Of a stretch of 64,000 nucleotides of DNA, positions 43,284-54,071 are shown piece by piece. Made by a program: the position numbers and the translations under genes. The stretch comes from Phialophora verrucosa (lineage: Eukaryota > Ascomycota > Eurotiomycetes > Chaetothyriales > Herpotrichiellaceae), in contig MSED01000008.1 in NCBI GenBank assembly GCA_002099365.1, positions 930,001 to 994,000 of the forward strand. The letters are read 5' to 3'. Numbering within the stretch: position 1 is the first letter of the stretch; each line of letters begins with the position of its first letter. The notes below the pieces were generated by a model that ran no database searches, had not been told where the DNA came from, and was given only the letters and a program-made list of their open reading frames with translations.

Positions 43284-43844
43284 ATGTCCGCCAAAGCATC
43301 AATGGAGTCCAAGTTGTCGAGCTTACACATAGATCTCCCTTCTAGCTCGAAAGCTATCCCTTCCAAAACGAAGGACAAGGTGATAGACTCGTGGGAGGAC
43401 GACGACGCTGACGAGACATCGGACACGCCAACACCCGTTGACGGAGCGGCACCTTCGATGAAGGCTGTCAAGTCCTCAGATCCTACATTGGGACCACCTC
43501 CTCCGACTCCTATCTCGCCAGGTGGACAGTACATCGACTGGTCGCCAGCCCAAGTTCTTGGAGGGGGCCGTCCGAGCGCGCGACCATACACTCCACCTAC
43601 ACCGTCTACCCCGCAATCAGATTCCGATAAAGATCGAAAGAGACCAGAGAAGACCACAGCTGCCGCAAGTCGAATGATCGCTGCTGGTTTAGGCATGAAG
43701 GCCCAAAAGAAGACAGAGGAACAAAGGCAGTACGATCGAGCCGTAAGAGAGCAAGAGATGAGACGGAGAAACCGAGAGAAGGAAGAAAGGGAGCGCGAAA
43801 AGGAAGCTGATGAGAAGATCAAGTCTGCTGTCTGGGATGGTTGA
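43284..43844 (+). CDS. Disordered acidic-basic protein with C-terminal coiled coil
   Basis: A 186-residue single-exon protein. The N-terminal third contains the acidic stretch KDKVIDSWEDDDADETSDT. The middle is proline-rich (DPTLGPPPPTPISPGGQYID and YTPPTPSTPQSD). Residues about 120-186 are a charged helix (KKTEEQRQYDRAVREQEM followed by alternating Arg and Glu) that should form a coiled coil, ending AVWDG. The pattern suggests a small RNA- or ribosome-associated or scaffold protein, but no domain name can be given. The long minus-strand frame over the same DNA (44092-43118) is an antisense shadow. Confidence 0.65.
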   Translation: MSAKASMESKLSSLHIDLPSSSKAIPSKTKDKVIDSWEDDDADETSDTPTPVDGAAPSMKAVKSSDPTLGPPPPTPISPGGQYIDWSPAQVLGGGRPSARPYTPPTPSTPQSDSDKDRKRPEKTTAAASRMIAAGLGMKAQKKTEEQRQYDRAVREQEMRRRNREKEEREREKEADEKIKSAVWDG

Positions 43845-44520
43845 CCTGACCATTGTGTCAAGTGTGCTGCGACAGCACGGTAAAAGACTACCAGGCTGAC
43901 AAGTTCCTTGAGACGCGGGGGCATTCCAGTGGTGGAAGTCTGATGATTGCTTTGGGTGCCTGAGAGGGGTAAGTGGATGAACAGATTTTCTGGCGAGAGC
44001 CCCAGAAGGCAACGAAGAGGGAATGGGAAGTGTTGAAGATCCAGCCCAAGAAATTGCAGGGCAGATGTTGCACCTCTTTCGTCGTAAATCATCTTGAAGG
44101 CGCTGCCACAGAGTGGCTCACACGGTAGCCCTACAATGAGAGAGGTAAAAGCAATGCGAACATTTCCGGTCCAACTCTCAGCGGTCTGTACGAGAACTGT
44201 TCGAGTAAATAGCTGTGCATGTAACTCTGGATCGCTGATCTCGAGATGAAGTTACAAGCTGGCGCGGGCGGTGATACAAGAACCAAGTAGAGCAGCTATG
44301 ACGCAGTGCTGTACAATGCGTGAACGCCGACAAATTAAAGCAGTTATTCCATTCAACCAACCTGACTTCGAAAGGTACCTGAGTATCATTCTAATTTCAT
44401 TCCCCGCCTGCACTCCGGTCGATTGCTTTGCGTACATTACACTTGAACGGAGACATAATGGTGGGCTCCATCCTGGCCTAAATACGCCTCAGTTGTCACG
44501 CATGCTCATTATGGCCAAAG
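43845..44520. other. Intergenic region upstream of CMC4
   Basis: About 675 bp. It should contain the 3' end of the disordered-protein gene, and the promoter and first coding exon of CMC4, which I could not fix. One possibility is an exon consisting of the ATG at 44458-44460 followed by a weak GTGGGC donor. Confidence 0.35.
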
Positions 44521-44866
44521 GGTAAATTAGAAGACGATCTGAAAACAGATCCTCCATGCCACCCTAGGGCAGTGAGTAGATTTGTCCACCGATCCGAGGG
44601 TAGCTGAAGCTGATGTATTCTCTGCCAAGTGTGCTATCCAAGGTTGGTGAGAGCGTCCAAGGCACTGAACTGCTCGCGGTTGACGCCTTCGTCCAGATTG
44701 CCTGCAAAAGCACAACTACAAGGAAGAAAAGTGCCAGTCAGCGGTCGACGCCTTGTACGAATGCTGCAATGCCTTCTACAAAGACAAGGGAGATGACGCC
44801 AGCACCACATCATGTCCCAAACCGAAGTTACTGAGGCTGAAGATGCAGCAGCGAGGACAGAATTGA
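44521..44866 (+). CDS. CMC4: CMC4-like mitochondrial twin CX9C protein (5' end unresolved)
   Basis: A small gene in pieces. The first recognised exon runs to 44571 and reads EDDLKTDPPCHPRA. An intron follows (44572-44629, GTGAGT...AAG), then a 13-nt micro-exon (44630-44642, CAIQ), a second intron (44643-44696, GTTGGT...CAG) and a last exon (44697-44866), starting DCLQKHNYKEEKCQ and ending in TGA. The joined protein has the twin CX9C motifs C-HPRACAIQD-C and C-QSAVDALYE-C plus the family ending SCPKPKLLRLKMQQR. Proteins of this type are oxidised and retained in the mitochondrial intermembrane space by Mia40; Cmc4 is a conserved member of that class. About 77 residues are accounted for. The frame is open to 44482 without an ATG, so the start lies in an upstream exon. 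Confidence 0.82.
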
Positions 44867-45306
44867 CATGCTCAGAAAGACCTTGTACATAGCATCCACT
44901 GAAACATATCTGGGTTCAAGGCATTCAAATCAGGTGGGAGAATGTGGCAAATCGATTTTTTCTACCTGAACCATCGTCCCTGTTGCGAGGTCTGGTCAGC
45001 TGAACAGCGAATGCCAAAATAACGCTCTGAGGCGGTCGTGAGCACGCGAGAGACCCCGTAGGATCTGAACAAACATTGAAGAAGTAATCGTCTGTTCCGA
45101 GACTCTAATGACCACCTGTATGACATTGAGGAGAAAAAAGAACGAGAAGCCGAGAACGTGAGCAGTTGAGGTTGAAGGAATTTCGAAATTTTCTTTACTG
45201 CACCAATGCTCCTCCGTAACATCGCGTCGCGTGTGAAGGCAAGGCAGTACCAGAAAAGTCAGGGTCATTTTTGAACCGATCATCCTGCAGGAAGAGTAGA
45301 ACAATT
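44867..45306. other. Intergenic region, NUP84 promoter
   Basis: 440 bp between the CMC4 stop and the NUP84 start, same strand. No feature beyond likely promoter sequence was recognised. Confidence 0.4.
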
Positions 45307-48300
45307 ATGGCGCCAGTTACGCGGTCTTCCATTTATGGAAGGCAGTCTCAAGTAAGTCAACAACGGTGCTGTACCTGGAACACTACTGATTCAACGGTCA
45401 GCTGGACAGCGACCGCAGGACAGAAGAGTCGCACTCGCACGACGACGAACACGAGGATCGGGAAATGGCTGATGAGGACGATGGAGAGTCCCTTCACGAA
45501 GGTGCGACTGAGAGCAACGAATTTCTTTACACTTTACAGGACGGGATGGATCTCGGGCGACAGGCAGAATCAAGCATGCTGATCGACACAGCAGATGCGC
45601 AGTCTCCGTTTCGATCATCTGCGCAAGAGATGCTTCGTCCTCTACAAGACACCGCCGAACGAGTAAGCCGACAGGTGGAGGAGTTTGCGAAAGTGCTGGA
45701 TAGATTTGTCTCGAATCGAGAACCTACGGACAACTCTCTCTGGGACGACGCATTGGTATTGTTGGAACGGTACAGCAAGATTGCCGACATACGAAAAGCG
45801 AAAACACCCGCCGGAGAGGAACAAGGCGCATTGGACAAGTTGCAGCTCGAATCCGATCTGTGGATTCTGGCTAGGAACCTGCTGTACACCAATTCACCTC
45901 GCAACCTCAACGACGTGCAGATTGCCCAAGAGTCGAAACTGGCTGGCTTGCATCGTTATTCTAGCAACACCGAGCTCTGGACTGCCTTCCTGGACTCAGA
46001 TGCTGTCGCCCAGGAGTACGAAAATATCCTGTCGTGGCTGCAGGAAAGAGCAGCAGCCACATCGCCTCCTATTGAAGAGCTCACACACAGCCTGATGGAC
46101 AAGTCATCACGGGGCGACGGCATTTGGAGCTCTGGACCGATCTTCACTCAGTCAAAGATTAAGCAGCAGAAGCGCACTCGAGTATGGTCGTTACCACTAG
46201 AGCCATCAAATCCAGGCCTGAGCCGCACACACGTCCGTGAAAGCGACCAGACGCGGCTTGTTACACAGCTCGACCCCGATGCCCGCACCAGGGAGTCGGC
46301 AGCTTTCGAAGACGAGGACGAATACTACGATCAGGCAACCTGGCAAACGTATTGGGAGATGCTGCGCCGAGGACAGAGCAATGCCGATATTCAGTCGTGG
46401 TTCTCAGAGCGGAAGATGTTGTGGAAATATGCAGCTCTTTGTGGATGCGGTACTCCCACCAAGCAGATGGTCGACTCACCATGGGTGCGCATCTTGAACT
46501 TTGCTACAAACTCGGAGTGGTTGGGGCGCTGCCGCATGCTGGCCCAGAACCCGGCGATCGACGATCACTTCCAGAGAGCCGTCTATGGAGTGCTCTGCGG
46601 CGATTTCGGCGCCTCCAAGTCTGCAAGCAGGACCATTGAAGACCACCTGTTCTCCGTCTTTAATTCTCTCCTGATCCAGAGATATCAGCACTATCTCCAA
46701 GCTTTCAGGACCAAGCCCTCAGGATCTACTATCCCTGGATATCAGCCTGCACCACCCTCGACCGAGAAGATCCGACAATATTTGACCGTCGTCCAGTCCG
46801 ACCTATCAATCAAGGAGGAAGTCCATCTCCCACACAAGTTGATCGAGTTGGCCTTGATGTCAAAAGACTTCGACAACCTTTTCGTTGCAATGGGCAGAGC
46901 TGCAGCCCATGTCGCGTACGCAACCGGCCAAGGATCGCAGCTCATGAAAAAGAACGAAGGCGAAGTGAATGAAGTTGCTTCGCTGAACGCGCAAGACCAA
47001 GACTCTGTGCGGGTGGTCGCGCACCTGCAGCTCTTGCTACGATCTCTCGGTATGCTAGACTCAGCGTATGCCGAAAACGAATATGAACTGGAGAATAATA
47101 TCGCAGCGTACGTTGGTTTGCTGGAAAGCTTGGGGAGATGGCTCCTAATTCCGCTTTATGCTTCCAAATTGTCCAAGAAGAGAAGCTACCACGTCCTGGG
47201 GGCCATCCTGATCAACGTGACGGACCGTCGTGAGCGAGACTTGCAAGTCAAGCTCATGAAGCAGTACGGCATCAACGTCTCTGAGGTCGCTTACGGTATC
47301 TTCTCGCTGGCCAACTTTGCAGACTTGCAAAAGCTTCGCCATTACAAACATGGTCCCATATCTGCTAAGATCACAATGATGGGAGGTACGAGCAAAATTG
47401 CGCAGCACAAGGTTCGTCCAGGCTTGATGAGTGGCGATGTCCCCGAAGCCGAATTAAAGGCAATCAGAAGCGTTGAATGGGTCCGGTATGTCGATGCCGA
47501 GAACTGGGGGTTAGCCTCCTGGTCCGTTGGCGTGCTGTACAAGGTCTTCCTGCTCCAAGGGAAATTTGTTGCCCTCCGCCAACTGCTTGAGCGAGTTGGG
47601 CTGTCTTCGATGTCACTAGCAGCTGTAGGCATGAACCTACATTTTGCCGACGCGGATCCACCTACGGGCCACATCGAGAGCGACGTCGACGAGATGGACG
47701 AAGACCACGTCAAGCCAATGGGCAGCCCGAGTCGCAAGCGGAAGGCAGCCGGCGCCGATTCTGCCGCGAGGAAAGCAAAGACGGATCGTCAGACCTTGGC
47801 GCTGCAGTGCTTGGTATGGAAGCAGCTGGAGCAGCTCGTAGCCTCCATTGATTCTTTGGACATATTCCAGGATGTGGCGGACACTCTCGAACAGTGAGTA
47901 TCCCTGTCTGTCATAGCCCTACAGTGAACTAACTGCACCCGCATTAGAAACAAAACCAACCCGTCAGTAGCACGCAATTGCCGGCGGGACCTCAAGCGAG
48001 CTCTTGATGAGGTTCGACAAACTATGGTTCCAATCCTTGATAACGACTTCCTCTCCCGGCCAGATGATGAAAATGAAGCAATTGTCCTCGATGATATCCG
48101 CAATCACTACATTCCCGAAGTCGTGCTCGCATACAACAGTGCCCTGTGGTTTGCGGGCCACTACGTCTCCCGCACTTGGCTTGTGGAATGCATGACGCTT
48201 GCGCAGCTCGTTGCCGAAACTCCCATGTTGACCGCGGCTTTTGTTGCGAGCGGAAGAATGAAGGAATTGGTCAAGGCATTCGCGGTCGACAGCCAAGCTC

Positions 48301-48455
48301 TCTTGCAGGCGACCGAGCAAAGTGGTGCAAGTGGTGGTACCGGGACAAGTGCCAACCGGGCGAAGAAGATCCGGACCGAGAAAGGGAATGCGGATATCTG
48401 GAAGGTCAGCTGGAAGGAAGACTACAAGCCGTTGGATTTAGAGGCGATCGACTGA
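45307..48455 (+). CDS. NUP84: Nucleoporin Nup84/Nup107
   Basis: Three exons, 45307-45351, 45402-47893 and 47948-48455 (introns 50 and 54 nt), giving 1014 residues. The first exon encodes only MAPVTRSSIYGRQSQ. The protein is an all-helical solenoid with segments characteristic of Nup107/Nup84: EEDEYYDQATWQTYWEMLRR-like helices, CRMLAQNPAIDDHFQRAVYG, VYGVLCGDFGASKSASRTIE, DHLFSVFNSLLIQRYQHYL, LVEMLKS-type C-terminal helices and VLAYNSALWFAGHYVSRTWL. It is a scaffold subunit of the Y-complex of the nuclear pore. A basic insert (SPSRKRKAAGADSAARKAK) sits around residue 790, possibly a nuclear-localisation or disordered loop. The assignment is from overall pattern, length and a few remembered motifs. 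Confidence 0.85.
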
Positions 48456-48980
48456 TGCCGAAAAGCACTGCACTATGGTCCATTACGCTTTACACAGCTA
48501 GACTGCGGAGTTTCGAGTAGGGCTGTGTTTGTGTTAGATCTCAGATTCGCTGAATGTGACATACACTACGACTTTCCCTCATTGAGCAAGAGCTCTGAAA
48601 CTAGGAAGTCTACATCCAAGCTCTTGAATTCCATCCCATCGGTCTGCTCCTCCGATGAGCGCAAAACGACGGCAGAAACCGTCCACCTCGAAGATTAGCG
48701 AAGGCCTTGAGTGAGTAGTAGGTCTGTACAAGGCTGGAGAAGCGAGATTGACCGCCGCCAATCGTGAAACGCCGCCACTTAACGCGCCGATTCATTCAGA
48801 GCAACAAAAACACGCGACAGCTTCTTGTATCCCAACAGTACTCCGTACGTACCTGCATCTCCTGACCTCTCGCATCGAAGTCCACGCATTCTGTCCCATC
48901 GCTGCCACCTTCTCAGTAGATATCGGGACCACTGCTTCTAGGACAAAGAACCCTTCCTCCGACCAGCCCATGAGCAAGCC
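48456..48980. other. Intergenic region, no gene assigned
   Basis: 525 bp. A short frame at 48656-48710 (MSAKRRQKPSTSKISEGL) ends at a GTGAGT donor-like site, but no downstream acceptor joins it to a recognisable exon. Confidence 0.35.
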
Positions 48981-49822
48981 ATGTCCACCAACGTCGGTTC
49001 AGCCAGCGCGCCCATCACCATCCGAGGTTCTCCACCCTGGCAGAGCGAGAATGCCGATAAGAACGCCTCCAAAGTTCCTAGTTCTGAGGCATCCTCGTCC
49101 CGCTCGCGCTCACGCTCCTCAGAGGCCAGCAGCAATGGTAGTGTATTCGGACCAACCCCCCAAACACACACGCTCGAAGAGGCAATCACATCGGCGACGC
49201 TCGCTCGCCTCCGGGACGTTCTCCTGAAAATGTGCCGCCAGGACCCCGTCTGCGTGGCGCTGGCCAGCAAGGAACTTCTCGTCGAGGCGAAGACGGCCTC
49301 CGGTGGAGAAGGAGACGACGCGACCGCGAGCACGGCCACGACGAAGAAGCGACATCGCAAGGCGTACGAGGTGTGTAGGCAGTGCGATGTCGAGTACGAC
49401 GTCGAGGAGAACGAGAGGAGTGGCAAGGCCCTTGGCTTGTGCAAATATCATCCTGGTATGTATTATGCTGACACCGTACCCTATTCGGAGGCCTTTAATA
49501 TTGTTTGAGTTTTGCGTTTGTCGGAGGGAGAAACCACTCTCCTCTCCTCTCCATCCCTGACTCCACGTATTTGTCCACGTCGAACTGACATCGGGGATAT
49601 TCTTATCCTTCATTAGGCGAAAAGGAGCTCGACAGCGCTGCTGACTTCTGGGCCGACCACGACGAAGACTGCCACGGCGCTATGGACAGTTTCATCGATG
49701 ACCCAGACTTTGCGGACGGGTTCATCTGGACGTGTTGCGAACTGGAGGGTAGTGCCCCGCCGTGCAGGACGACTAAACATCGGCCTATTCTTGAGGGGAA
49801 TAAGCGTACCAGGTGGGACTGA
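48981..49822 (+). CDS. Small zinc-binding protein with a CHORD-like Cys/His pattern
   Basis: Two exons, 48981-49455 and 49617-49822 (161-nt intron, GTATGT...TAG), giving 226 residues. Residues 1-60 are Ser/Arg-rich and disordered. Residues 62-104 form helices. From residue 130 a cysteine/histidine-rich region follows: VCRQCDVEYD, LGLCKYHPG, then after the splice WADHDEDCHG, DGFIWTCCELEGSAPPC and TTKHRP. The spacing (CxxC ... CxYHxG ... WxCC ... C ... KH) recalls the CHORD zinc-binding motif, in which HPG and WSCC elements chelate zinc. The match is partial and the name is tentative. Splicing is required to complete the pattern, which supports the intron. Function is unknown; a protein-interaction role is likely. 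Confidence 0.72.
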
Positions 49823-51391
49823 AGTTGAGGTTGAGATTGAGATGCTAGCATGTTCCTGTGTGAGTGACTATGTGTCGATAAGTAGTGTAGTGTAGTGCAA
49901 AGCCAGGGACATTGATTTGAGACCGACCGGAAGAACTGGACCTACAAAGCCTGCTGCTGTGGGTTCTAGTGTTATGGTACTCTCGCTTTTATGACTTTGT
50001 CGTAGCCTCATCAACCGCTGCTGGTTGCTGGTGAAGCCTATCTATGTACTCGCCCGGAGTAGTGGTTCCGTTAGGAAGAGGCGTGGTCGATCAGCTTAAC
50101 TGCATGCCGATGACTGGGTTTCACCTGGCATGAACAGGGAGTAGACTGGGCCCCTGCTTGTGCATCGCGGCGTCAAATGGATCTGGATTATGTCGAACTG
50201 CGCGTCACAACTTCCCATCAACTCTCCGACAACGTTTAGTCGGTTACGGTACTTGCTCCTTCAACCCCAGTTACCCTTCTTAAGCCCATCCTTGAGGCCG
50301 AGGTAAACAAACGAGCATGGCCCAGTGTGGATGAAGTGTGTGAACCCGTCGGGCCGGACCTGAGAGGTCGAAGCGACGAAAGGCCTATGGGATGGTAGAT
50401 AAAGGGAGGAGTAGCCCCTCGACAAATACGATATATGCCGCATTGGAGGCGTCGCAGGCAGCATTGCGCCAGTCAATAATTGTGGTGCTTGCTGGGGACG
50501 AGCACAGCTGCATTTTGACGAGTTACATACCGCCGCGTCGTGTTCGAAACCAGCGCGGAGTTGATCTGAAAGCCCCGCGGAAGCAACAGAGTTGTAAACT
50601 GTCGAGACTTCGGAGGAACTCGCAAAAGTCTGCCTCGAATGTGCCTCGTGCGGAAGCGAAAGACGGGAACATGCAAAGCCATCAGAAAGGGGTCAACAAG
50701 GTGACCAACGAATGGGCAAGGCAGAATTGAAGGACGACCCCGGCTTGAAGCACATCATGAACAGTGTTATGCATGGCATGTCATTTGCTAACACGGACCA
50801 GAGCGAATGAGGAAGCAGTCTTGTCTAATGAGACACGGCGCCCTGAGGATGAGCAATCGCCTTCAATTGCTATCTTCCCAGGTTTTCCTTCCCTGGAGGG
50901 GCTTCTAAGTACTCGAAGACGTTGAGCACTATTGTGGCGTCCCGCAGCGAGTGGAGGAAAATCAAGTGCAGGGCGGATGGATTCTGCGGAGAGTCACTTA
51001 GTCATGCAACGGCACTGGGCGGAAACGCTGCAAAGTGTTGGCTCTGGGAGGTCAGCGCCTTGGCTTTGACGAGGCGACTGGGCCCATGATGTAAGCCAGA
51101 GGGTGGACAACAGTTAATATCAGGGGATATAGCACTGCCGTGTGAAATGTATAAGTTTCAACCGTCGCTCTGCTTGACGTGGAGCTCTTTCAAGGCGAAG
51201 CCAAATCCTGGAGCATCCGACTATCTTGAGTACCTGACTATACGCGGCCCCATCAGCGGTCCAGTATCATACCCACACCCACCCCGAAGTTACTCTAGAG
51301 CACAGCCTTGTCATCCAAGCCAGCTTCGCAGACATTCCGATAATCACCATCAGCTCTAGAAGGCCCCGAGTCAAATCGCGTCGTCGACAGA
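49823..51391. other. Intergenic region, no gene seen
   Basis: About 1.57 kb on either side of which both genes are plus strand. Two overlapping 70-110-codon frames near 50260-50730 lack domains or convincing codon use. I see nothing else. Confidence 0.4.
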
Positions 51392-52135
51392 ATGGATGAT
51401 AGCGCAAAGGTCTACGGCTTGACGGCACTACCAGCCGATCAGTCGCAAGACAAGCCAAAAACGACCAATCCTCAGCCCATGGACATGTCATCGCTTCAGC
51501 CTCCTAGGACACCGCTCGCCGAACGCGTAACTGCATACGTGAAGTCAAAGCTTGACTCTGACACTTACCGCCACAGCTTGCGGGTGTACACTTGGGGCTT
51601 AGCGATCTCCAGGCAGTGTTTCCCAGAGTTTGAACTGACGCCAGGTTCGAAACTTGAGGAGACGTGGTACCTGACCGCCATGCTGCATGACATTGGCACC
51701 TGTGACGAATTCATTGCGAGGACCCGCCTCAGTTACGAATTTTTCGCTGGTCTTCACGCGTTTGATCTTTTGCAGAATCCGTGGGTGACGGGTGGCGAGG
51801 GTATCGCGCCTCGGGAACAGGCCGAGAGCGTGGTGGAAGCCATCCTAAGGCACCAAGATGTTCAGGATAAGGGCAACGTCACCCTCGTGACCCGCTTGAT
51901 TCACTGGGGCACTCTCTTGGACAACATTGGTGCTGTGAAGGAATTGGTGCACCCGGAGACGATTGAGAATGTGGTGCGGCAATATCCTCGGCCAGGATGG
52001 AGTGGCTGCTTCAAAGGGACAGTCGAAAAGGAGAAGAGACTTAAACCTTACGCGATGGTGTCCCGCATCGAGGGCTTCGAGGAGGTTATCGAGAAGAACG
52101 GCACCACAGGTGGGCTGATGGCCAAGTATGATTGA
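51392..52135 (+). CDS. HD-domain protein, cyanamide hydratase-like
   Basis: A 247-residue single-exon protein. It shows the metal-binding HD-domain pattern: RHSLRVYTWGLAISRQ with the first histidine, then TAMLHDIGTCDEF with the HD pair, ILRHQDVQDKGNV and LIHWGTLLDNIG with the later ligands. Cyanamide hydratases of fungi and the yeast DDI2/3 enzymes have this layout; they add water to cyanamide to give urea, using a zinc ion. Other HD-domain hydrolases act on nucleotides, so cyanamide is not certain. The N-terminal 30 residues are polar. The gene stands alone with over 1.5 kb of empty sequence on both sides, which suggests independent regulation. Confidence 0.82.
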   Translation: MDDSAKVYGLTALPADQSQDKPKTTNPQPMDMSSLQPPRTPLAERVTAYVKSKLDSDTYRHSLRVYTWGLAISRQCFPEFELTPGSKLEETWYLTAMLHDIGTCDEFIARTRLSYEFFAGLHAFDLLQNPWVTGGEGIAPREQAESVVEAILRHQDVQDKGNVTLVTRLIHWGTLLDNIGAVKELVHPETIENVVRQYPRPGWSGCFKGTVEKEKRLKPYAMVSRIEGFEEVIEKNGTTGGLMAKYD

Positions 52136-54071
52136 CAATAATGAGCTGCCACGCTTCTCGCGGTCACCGGATCAAAGCCGTGCGTGGGCAATCTCTAAAG
52201 AGATCCCTTTCGTCCTGCTACTTGGATGGAACAATCACACTCATCTAGCGGAGAATGGTATGGCCTCTGGTCTCATGATCCGTCGGCGACGAGATGTGTT
52301 CTCAGGTCAACCTGGAGGCTGTTTGACCAGTCGTTGACTCACTGGCTACATGTCGTAAGCTCATAGGATAGGTAGAGGCGGAGACATGCTTCTCCGGTGA
52401 GCTGGCAATTTTTGCCATCGAATTACGGTAATGGTGCTCTGTACTGAAAGCGAGATACTATGTACGTACCGCAGGAGTTGTTTAGTTTCCCCTCAATGCC
52501 CAGAGCGACGGCACTTCCTGGGCGTTGAGGCCAAGGAGCGTTGTTTGATCAACCAGGATGTTTGCCAATGAACGCGAAGCAAGCGGCTTCCCAGGCCAAG
52601 AACCACGTGTCGGCGATTGAAGCAAGACCAAGCGTTGACTTGGAACTGGGCATGGACATCTTCGTTGATCTTGTTTCGTCGATTGGGAGGGAGAAGGAAT
52701 CTATATTGCCACCGCGACCCAGCCACCCCTTATGTTCCGGATACGCAGCGCAGAGGAAGGCGGTGATAGATCATTTCCGCATAAGCAAGCATCAGGATCT
52801 GGCATCGGAGTCTTGGGACTTCTATCGTGTAAGACGCGGGGGGCAAATAATTTGACGGACTTTGACATGAGAGTGGAAGGTACGATTGCTCCTTGGGTGT
52901 CAGCTAGCATAGCCTGGTATGAAAGGAATCACTCATCTCGTTCCCGGAAGTAGCACGCCCAGGCTGTTAGGTGACAAGGGAGGCTGCCTGACACCGATGG
53001 AGAAGTTTTAGCACCGTGGCAGTGCAAAAGTTGACCACCGTTTCGAGCCAAGCGATTGGAGGAGCGGCGCTCTTTACAGCAGAGGCGCGCCGAAGAAAGC
53101 GGGGACGCATGCAGATGCGAGGTTTTATCGGACGGTTGTCAGATGTTTTTTGCCGCCCTGCCAAAGAGCATGCAGAGTTGTAGCTCGAATGCCGAGTTGT
53201 TTATGTCCCAGACGCATATTCCAGTGTGATGCATGTGGTTGTGATGAAAGGATCAGGTACATCAGATCGGCCATTGAAGAGTCCGATGGCAGTGAGGCAG
53301 CGCCCAACAGCCAGTCAGAGGTGTTGCACGGTGAGGATTTAACCTGAAAAGAGCCTAGCCGCCCGAAGAGCCCGCATTTTAAAGGAGATTTAGGCTTGGG
53401 TTGGGCTGGTGGGGGCCTGTAAGCGGCCTGGCTTCGAGATGCATTCATTCCCAGGTCACTCAAAAGTTAATGGTCGACACAGCACTGCACGCATTCTTTC
53501 ACCTGGACCATTCGGTAGCCTTGACATCCCTCCAAGAGCAAATGGCCTCGCAGTCCCTTTCCTTTGTACATACCTCTTCTAACTTCACCGTTAGTCATTC
53601 TTCTTTTGCCTGAACCTTTCCTGTTTAATTGCAAGGCGGAATCCGAACCCGAAGATCATCCCTTTGTTGTACATTATTGCAGATGCGCTTTGAGATAACC
53701 CGACCGCATGAGATTGTTTCCTTCTCAGACACGGCCCCGAAATCCCTCCTACGAGCCGAATCGTTTCCAGGATCATCTTCGGGAGCCAAAAGTAAATAAT
53801 CAGTGGTGTGCTCCTCACCCGCCAACGGATATCTGTGTGTATGGCCTCGATCACAACGCGTTTGTCTGGCTGCAAGACACTTCTGACGAGTGTCATCATA
53901 CCAGTTTGTTTGGGATAGTACCAGCAGCAAACTTAATACCACCATCTACTTCTGCTGCCGGCCGGCCATTTCCTCAACCGAACCTTTATGATACGTCTTG
54001 AATTCGCCCTTGGGAAAGTCGCTCTACGAAAGAGCCGCTGAAGAGACTGGCTAGCACAACCCGACCCGGCC
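52136..54071. other. Long intergenic region and Ca2+-ATPase leader
   Basis: About 1.9 kb. Only small frames without recognised domains are present on either strand. The part from about 53540 is pyrimidine-rich in places and probably holds the promoter and a long leader for the Ca2+-ATPase gene. Confidence 0.4.

Noticed and set aside
43118..44092. A 324-codon minus-strand frame
   Set aside because: It is antisense to the disordered-protein gene; its Ser/Leu-rich text is what the complement of a charged coiled coil gives.
52136..54071. Possible gene in the 1.9-kb gap before the Ca2+-ATPase
   Set aside because: Only short, overlapping frames on both strands and no motif; better explained as promoter and leader.
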